Below are positions 59,614-64,000 of a stretch of 64,000 bases of DNA, piece by piece; positions within the stretch are counted from its first letter, which is position 1; each line of letters starts with the position of its first letter. Source of the DNA: Mesorhizobium_G sp050247155 (lineage in GTDB: Bacteria; Pseudomonadota; Alphaproteobacteria; Rhizobiales; Rhizobiaceae); contig JBFWUS010000016.1 of assembly GCA_050247155.1 (NCBI GenBank), positions 1-64,000 of the forward strand, given 5' to 3'. The translations under genes and the position numbers were made by a program. Below the pieces are notes generated by a model. The model worked only from the letters and a program-made list of their open reading frames with translations, had not been told where the DNA came from and searched no databases.

Positions 59614-60826
59614 CCGGCGATTCGCCGTGCCGGAACGGCAGGTGGTCCTCGAAATATTCGGACGTATGCGCCACCTCGCGGCGCTCGCGCTCAAGATAGT
59701 CGGCGACCGCACGGTGCAGGCCCACGTGGGCGATGTAGTGCGCCGAATGGGTCGTGACGGGGCGGTAGCCGCGGGCGAGCTTATGCTCGCCCTGTGCGCC
59801 AGCCTCGACAACCCTCAGCTTTCGGGCAATCGCGAAGTCGATAGCCTGATGGTAGCAGACTTCGAAATGCAGGAAGGGGTGATCCTCGATGCAGCCCCAG
59901 TTGCGGCCGTAGAGCGCGTCTGAGCCGATGAAATTGATCGCGCCGGCGATATAGCGCCCACCGCGTTTGGCCATGACGAGCAGGATGTCGCCAGCCATGC
60001 GCTCGCCGATCAGCGAGAAGAAGCGGCGGTTGAGATAGGGCCGGCCCCATTTGCGCGAGCCGGTGTCCATGTAGAAGGCGAAAAAATCGTCCCAAGCTTC
60101 TTCGGTGATGTCCTTGCCGGTCAACCAATCGATGGTGATGCCGGAGGCAAGGGCTTCGCGTCGCTCCTTCTTCAAGGCCTTCCGCTTGCGCGAGGCGAGC
60201 GTAGCGAGAAAGTCGTCGTAGTTCGCATAGGCTTCGTTGAAGAAGTGGAACTGCTGGTCGATGCGGGGCAGATAGCCTGCGGCGGCCAGGGCATCGGAAT
60301 CGTCCTGCATGGCGAAGGTTACATGGGCGGACGAAACGCCGAGCCGGTCGGTCACTTGCCGCAGCCCGGTCGCCAGTCCTGAACGGGCCACCGCGGGGTC
60401 GACGCCTTTCGCCACGAGCAGTCTCGGCCCAGTCACCGGGGTAAAAGGCACTGAGGCTTGCAGCTTCGGATAATAGCGTCCGCCGGCGCGCTCAAAGGCA
60501 TCGGCCCAGCCATGGTCGAAGACATATTCGCCCTGACTGTGGGACTTCAGATAGCAAGGCAGCGCGCCGAGCAGTGTTCCCAAGCCGTCCTCAAGGCGCA
60601 GGTGATAACCCTGCCAGCCGCTGCGGCTGACAGCGCAACCGGACTCTTCAAGCGATGTCAGAAAGTCGTAGGAAATGAACGGGTTGTAGGCGGTATCATA
60701 CTCAGTTTGCGAAGTTCCGATCAGCGAATTCCATTCATCCCGCGTAAACGCCCCGACCGATGCGGCAACCCGCACCGACAGGTCTGATTGTCTGCCGTCG
60801 CCGCGTTGTGCCGCCGGGTCGCTCAT
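59582..60826 (-). CDS. GNAT/BioF2-like acyltransferase (DUF482 family)
   Basis: 414 aa. It contains EWNSLIGTSQTEYDTAYNPFISYDF near the N-terminus, then GYHLRLEDGLGTLLGALPCYLKSHSQGEYVFDHGWADAF and RKRKALKKERREAL, and a C-terminal GAINFIGSDALYGRNWGC. These match DUF482, a family with a double-GNAT fold related to peptidoglycan-modifying FemX-like proteins. Substrate unknown. It precedes the GDPD gene downstream by 46 bases on the same strand. Confidence 0.88.
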   Translation of the reverse strand: MSDPAAQRGDGRQSDLSVRVAASVGAFTRDEWNSLIGTSQTEYDTAYNPFISYDFLTSLEESGCAVSRSGWQGYHLRLEDGLGTLLGALPCYLKSHSQGEYVFDHGWADAFERAGGRYYPKLQASVPFTPVTGPRLLVAKGVDPAVARSGLATGLRQVTDRLGVSSAHVTFAMQDDSDALAAAGYLPRIDQQFHFFNEAYANYDDFLATLASRKRKALKKERREALASGITIDWLTGKDITEEAWDDFFAFYMDTGSRKWGRPYLNRRFFSLIGERMAGDILLVMAKRGGRYIAGAINFIGSDALYGRNWGCIEDHPFLHFEVCYHQAIDFAIARKLRVVEAGAQGEHKLARGYRPVTTHSAHYIAHVGLHRAVADYLERERREVAHTSEYFEDHLPFRHGESPVSATPSAKTD

Positions 60827-60872
60827 GTCTCATTAACTGGCATTCGCACCTGCGAAGTGCAAGGAGCGGCGG

Positions 60873-61604
60873 TCAGGCCACCGCCAAGTCTTCCGGGCGA
60901 ATGCCTTCGAACGTCATCTGGTCGCCATATTGAAAAGTCGCATGCACCGCGGCCTCGTCGCGCACGGTCCAGGTGATCACCGGCATCTTGAGCCGCTCCC
61001 GCACATAGCTGACGAACGGGTTCGGCATGTGTGCCAGACAATAGGAGACAAAATGGATGCCGTGGCCGAGCATCGAAAAATGTGCCTCAAAATCCTTGGT
61101 CGTAGTGCCAAGCGCGGTGAGGCCTGCCGGAATGCCAGGCGCGGCCGTCGGAAACTGCCTGATGATCCAGTGATCAAACGACATGATCGCCACCGGACCT
61201 GAATATGTTTTCAGGGTCGCGGCTACGGCTTCGACAAGGCCCTCGTCATGGCCGGGTATGCCTTTGATTTCGATGACGATCGGCACCTTGCCGTCGACCG
61301 CGTCAAGCATTTCGGTCAGCATCGGCGCGTGGTCCTTGGTTCCGCCGATGCGTAGCGCCCGCATTTCTTCCGCCGTGCGCTGCCAGATTAAACCGTCGGC
61401 GCCAGTGAGCCGCGACAGCGTGTTGTCGTGGAAAACCACGACTTGGTGATCGGCCGTCAGATGCACATCGCATTCGATGGCGTAGCCGTTGGTTCTGGCG
61501 CGCTTGAAGGCGGAGAGCGTGTTCTCCCAGACATCTCGGTTCATGTCGTGCAGGCCGCGATGGGCGATCGGCCGTTCGGTCAGCCAGGCAAGATCCTTCT
61601 TCAT
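60873..61604 (-). CDS. Cytoplasmic glycerophosphodiester phosphodiesterase
   Basis: 243 aa without signal peptide. GDPD motifs are PIAHRGLHDMNRDVWENTLSAF with the catalytic His, NGYAIECDVHLTADHQVVVFHDNTLSRLTG with two acidic ligands and the second His, and IVIEIKG. It is the cytoplasmic counterpart of the exported enzyme at 26320 and cleaves glycerophosphodiesters taken up or made internally. RidA starts the operon three bases upstream (stop 61608). Confidence 0.93.
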   Translation of the reverse strand: MKKDLAWLTERPIAHRGLHDMNRDVWENTLSAFKRARTNGYAIECDVHLTADHQVVVFHDNTLSRLTGADGLIWQRTAEEMRALRIGGTKDHAPMLTEMLDAVDGKVPIVIEIKGIPGHDEGLVEAVAATLKTYSGPVAIMSFDHWIIRQFPTAAPGIPAGLTALGTTTKDFEAHFSMLGHGIHFVSYCLAHMPNPFVSYVRERLKMPVITWTVRDEAAVHATFQYGDQMTFEGIRPEDLAVA

Positions 61605-61607
61605 GTC

Positions 61608-62069
61608 TCAGACTTCGATGATGGCTTCGATTTCCACCGCCGCATTGAGCGGCAGGGAGGCGACGCCGACAGCGGAGCGCGCGTGCTTGCCGCGTTCGCC
61701 GATCGCTTCGACCAGGAAGTCGGAGGCGCCGTTGGCCACCAGATGCTGTTCAATGAAGGTGGGATCGGAGGCCACGAAGACGGTGATCTTCACCACGCGC
61801 TTGATCTTTTCCAGGTCACCGAGCGCTGCCTTGGCCTGGGCCAGGATGTTGATGGCGCAGGCCTTTGCAGCTTCCCTGCCGGCTGCGACATCGGCGTCGC
61901 GGCCGAGCAGACCGGTGACGAGGAGCTTGCCGTCCTTGAGCGGCAACTGGCCGGACGTCAGCAAGAGGTTGCCGGTGGTCATGAAAGGCACGTAGTTGGC
62001 GGCGGGTGCGGCCGCAGCCGGCAAAGTAACGCCCAGGTTTGCCAGCCGGCCCTCGATCGTATCGTTCAT
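61608..62069 (-). CDS. RidA-family protein
   Basis: 153 aa. Members hydrolyse reactive enamine/imine intermediates of amino acid metabolism. The start at 62069 (MNDTIEGRLANLGVTLP) matches the longer RidA subgroup; GNLLLTSGQLPLKDGKLLVTG, AKACAINILAQAKAALGDLEKIKRVVKITVFVASDP and ARSAVGVASLPLNAAVEIEAI supply the active-site pocket with the conserved arginine. It is the first gene of a pair with the cytoplasmic GDPD and is divergent from eipB. Confidence 0.9.
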   Translation of the reverse strand: MNDTIEGRLANLGVTLPAAAAPAANYVPFMTTGNLLLTSGQLPLKDGKLLVTGLLGRDADVAAGREAAKACAINILAQAKAALGDLEKIKRVVKITVFVASDPTFIEQHLVANGASDFLVEAIGERGKHARSAVGVASLPLNAAVEIEAIIEV

Positions 62070-62199
62070 CACTATCCTCTGTTGCGTTTCGGTCATTTCG
62101 GGTGGCGGGGAAACTGCTATGTTTGCCTCGCTTACGCCACGACTTTTTCTATGGTGAAGCGTGATTTCGACGTCTGACCTGACGGAGTGCTTGTTGTCG

Positions 62200-63009
62200 A
62201 TGCGCCTTTTGAGCTTTGTCGTTGCCCCAGCAGCCTTTATGGCCGCATTACCGGTAGCTGCGTCGCCGGCGCTCGCGCCGCACCGGGCGGTGTATGACCT
62301 CGTGTTGGACAAGGCAACGGACCAATCCGGCATCACGCAGCTTGCGGGACGCATGGTCTACGAATTCAACGGCTCGGCCTGCGAAGGCTATACGACCACC
62401 TTTCGTTTCGTGACCAAGATCGACACCAGCGAACAGTCGCGCGTCACCGACCAACAGACGTCGACCTTTGAGGATGGCGCCGGCAAGACCTTCAGCTTCG
62501 TGACGAAATCCTTCGTCGACCAGTCGCTTGACAAGGAAGTGAAGGGCACGGCGACGGTCGAAGACGAAGGCTTGAAGGTCAGCATCGAGAAACCGCAGAC
62601 CGAGAGCGTCGAACTCGGCAAGACGCAGTTCCCGACCCAACACCTGATCGAATTGATCGATAAGGCGGAAAAGGGCGAGACTTTCTATGAAACCAATCTG
62701 TTCGACGGGTCGGAGGATGCAGACAAGGTGATGACGACCACCGTCATCGTCGGCAAGCCGGCAAGTGCGCCGGCCGACGATCCCGAGCGCGGCGCCTTGG
62801 CGAAGTTTGCGACTGACAAGGTCTGGCCCGTAGACATCGCTTATTTCGATATGAGCGGCGATGGTGAGGAAACGCCGCAATACCGGATCAGCTTCAAGCT
62901 GCACCAGAACGGCGTGACCCGTGATCTCACCATGGACTACAACGAATTTTCGATGAAAGGTAAGCTCGTCAACCTGACGATGCTGCCCGCTGCGGCCTGC
63001 AAACAATAG
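62200..63009 (+). CDS. eipB: Cell envelope integrity protein EipB
   Basis: 269 aa periplasmic protein (signal peptide MRLLSFVVAPAAFMAALPVA then ASPA). The sequence follows EipB (DUF1849) of Brucella closely: LAPHRAVYDLVLDKATDQSG, then AGRMVYEFNGSACEGYTT, and further FRFVTKIDTSEQSRVTDQQT. The two cysteines at 61 and 267 (last residues ACKQ) correspond to the disulfide described for EipB. It forms a beta-spiral fold and is needed for envelope integrity in Brucella. The ATG at 62200 is used; upstream frame residues are not family-like. Confidence 0.94.
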   Translation: MRLLSFVVAPAAFMAALPVAASPALAPHRAVYDLVLDKATDQSGITQLAGRMVYEFNGSACEGYTTTFRFVTKIDTSEQSRVTDQQTSTFEDGAGKTFSFVTKSFVDQSLDKEVKGTATVEDEGLKVSIEKPQTESVELGKTQFPTQHLIELIDKAEKGETFYETNLFDGSEDADKVMTTTVIVGKPASAPADDPERGALAKFATDKVWPVDIAYFDMSGDGEETPQYRISFKLHQNGVTRDLTMDYNEFSMKGKLVNLTMLPAAACKQ

Positions 63010-63016
63010 CAATCCC

Positions 63017-63283
63017 GTGGCAGTTTATGTCGATGCCGCGATCTGGCCGCACGCCGGTCGGCTTTGGTGTCATGTGCTCGCGGACGACATCGTCGAGCTG
63101 CACCGCTTCGCGTTCCATCTCGGTGTAAAGCGCAGTTGCTACCAGGGCCCGCCTCGAACGACGAAGCCCCACTACGACATAACGGCGTTCGAACGGGATC
63201 GCGCGATAAGACTTGGCGCCATTGCCTGCAGCCGCGCGGAGATTGTCGCGGTTCTTCGTCGTGTGCGTGCATCCGGAAAATAG
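63017..63283 (+). CDS. DUF4031 domain protein
   Basis: 88 aa with GTG start at 63017, seven bases after eipB. It begins AVYVDAAIWPHAGRLWCHVLADD and includes RFAFHLGVKRSCYQGPPRTTKPHYD, with an end LRRVRASGK, matching the short DUF4031 family. No function is known. The small gap suggests co-transcription with eipB. Confidence 0.85.
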   Translation: MAVYVDAAIWPHAGRLWCHVLADDIVELHRFAFHLGVKRSCYQGPPRTTKPHYDITAFERDRAIRLGAIACSRAEIVAVLRRVRASGK

Positions 63284-63390
63284 TGCAATTTTTGATTGTA
63301 TAGTGCCCTAAAAAAGCTTGGCGTGACGATTGGACAGCTATTTTTCGGCATGCTAGCGTCCTGCCAGCACAAGTCTTGGGAGGGATGACG

Positions 63391-64000
63391 ATGCGATCGA
63401 CTTTCCTTGCGTTTTCGGCCACGATCGGCCTGTTGGCCGCCCCGGCTCTGGCACAAGAAGAAATCCAGCCCGAAACGATCACCAATGTCAGCATCCCGGC
63501 TGGCACCGAGATGCTGTTCTCGGTCGATCTGGCGCTCAACAATGTTGTCGACGGCCGCCTCTGGGTAATGGACGCCAAGACGTTGAAATTGCTCGGCATC
63601 ATCCCGACGGCCAGCCTCGGCATGGTGCATGCGCCGGATGGCGGCGGCGATATCTATGTGGCGACGACGCACCTTTCGCGCACGACGCGCGGTACCCGCA
63701 CCGACTTTGTCGAGGTGTATTCAGGCGCCGACCTGACTTTTAAGGAAGAAATCCCGATCTCGATAAATCGCGCGCAGGCGCTGAACTACCGCTCGCTGCT
63801 CCAATCGTCGTCCGACAAGAAATATTTGTTCATCCAGAACGCGACGCCGGCAACCTCCGTGTCGATCGTCGATCTGGAAGCCAAGAAGCAGATCGGCGAA
63901 ATCCCGAACCCGGGTTGCTACGGCATCTTCCCGTCGTTCAAGACGGCCAATCGTTTCGCCACGACCTGCGGCGACGGCACTTTCGGCACGGTCGACGTGA
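63391..64000 (+). CDS. Methylamine dehydrogenase heavy-chain-like protein (5' part)
   Basis: First 203 residues of a secreted beta-propeller protein; the window ends inside it. GGGAGGG lies six bases before the ATG at 63391 (an ATG six bases upstream is too close). The signal peptide ends PALAQEE, then ETITNVSIPAGTEMLFSVDLAL, GRLWVMDAKTLKLLGIIPTAS and VYVATTHLSRTTRGTRTDF-like blades of the amine dehydrogenase heavy subunit (MauB/AauB family). It needs a light chain and maturation genes that should follow downstream. Gene symbol is withheld because methylamine and aromatic amine types cannot be told apart from this part. Confidence 0.85.
   Translation, partial: MRSTFLAFSATIGLLAAPALAQEEIQPETITNVSIPAGTEMLFSVDLALNNVVDGRLWVMDAKTLKLLGIIPTASLGMVHAPDGGGDIYVATTHLSRTTRGTRTDFVEVYSGADLTFKEEIPISINRAQALNYRSLLQSSSDKKYLFIQNATPATSVSIVDLEAKKQIGEIPNPGCYGIFPSFKTANRFATTCGDGTFGTVDV

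Noticed and set aside
63284..63390. Sigma-54 promoter before the amine dehydrogenase gene
   Set aside because: TTGGCGTGACGATTGG has GG at the upstream element but lacks the required GC at the second, so it fails the consensus.

Overview
The window is a GC-rich, densely packed chromosomal stretch of an alphaproteobacterium of the Rhizobiales, most like Mesorhizobium or a close Phyllobacteriaceae relative. The evidence is established markers read from the translated sequence: EipB, an IalB-family protein, choline sulfatase with its LysR regulator and ChoX, a phasin next to ClpS/ClpA, DUF1489, a PyrB/PyrC-like pair, and a GAAC-N7-GAAC motif of the alphaproteobacterial LexA type. It reads as core chromosome with small accessory scars: the end of an IS element at the left edge, a decayed toxin-antitoxin locus, and two very long intergenic palindromes. 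No prophage, CRISPR array or integrative element was seen.

Layout. 1-129: end of an IS5-like element inserted just behind ald. 0.1-6.1 kb: alanine dehydrogenase with divergent Lrp regulator, type II NADH dehydrogenase, 5-formyl-THF cyclo-ligase, TAT-exported CpdB. 6.2-11.7 kb: a lipoprotein and a photolyase/FAD oxidoreductase/DUF1365/CFA-synthase-like operon that looks like a light or photo-oxidative stress lipid module. 11.9-18.9 kb: small membrane protein, DsbA-like oxidoreductase with a peptide-binding protein, IalB, then a choline/choline-O-sulfate module (choX, betC, LysR regulator). 19-26.3 kb: VOC, MarR and hydrolase, rhodanese, L,D-transpeptidase, GST, EamA exporter, tRNA-Val and tRNA-Asp. 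26.3-38 kb: secreted GDPD, MFS symporter with a large inserted domain, topA, dprA, plsY, pyrC-like/pyrB. 37-45.9 kb: AidB-like acyl-CoA dehydrogenase, RuvX, MBL hydrolase, gatC-GNAT-gatA, glutaminase, YdcF. 46-54.6 kb: serine dehydratase, DUF1489, a D-Ala-D-Ala carboxypeptidase with SPOR domain, a broken HigB-like toxin with an intact antitoxin, phasin, clpS-clpA. 54.7-64 kb: rsgA with a leader ORF, flanked by two palindromes, a membrane-anchored cyclase, azlCD, HIT, SMR, acyltransferase, GDPD, RidA, eipB, and the start of a methylamine dehydrogenase heavy-chain-like gene that runs off the end.

The observations I consider most worth checking are: the PyrC-like protein next to PyrB, which has lost its metal-binding HxH pair and other catalytic residues (probably a structural, non-catalytic subunit); the 16-codon leader ORF with a strong ribosome site and two mutually exclusive hairpins in front of rsgA; the single-base frameshift in the HigB-like toxin behind a perfect 16-bp operator; the roughly 190-residue periplasmic insertion in the MFS transporter; and the two long palindromes on either side of rsgA. 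I did not find a clearly new multi-gene system.
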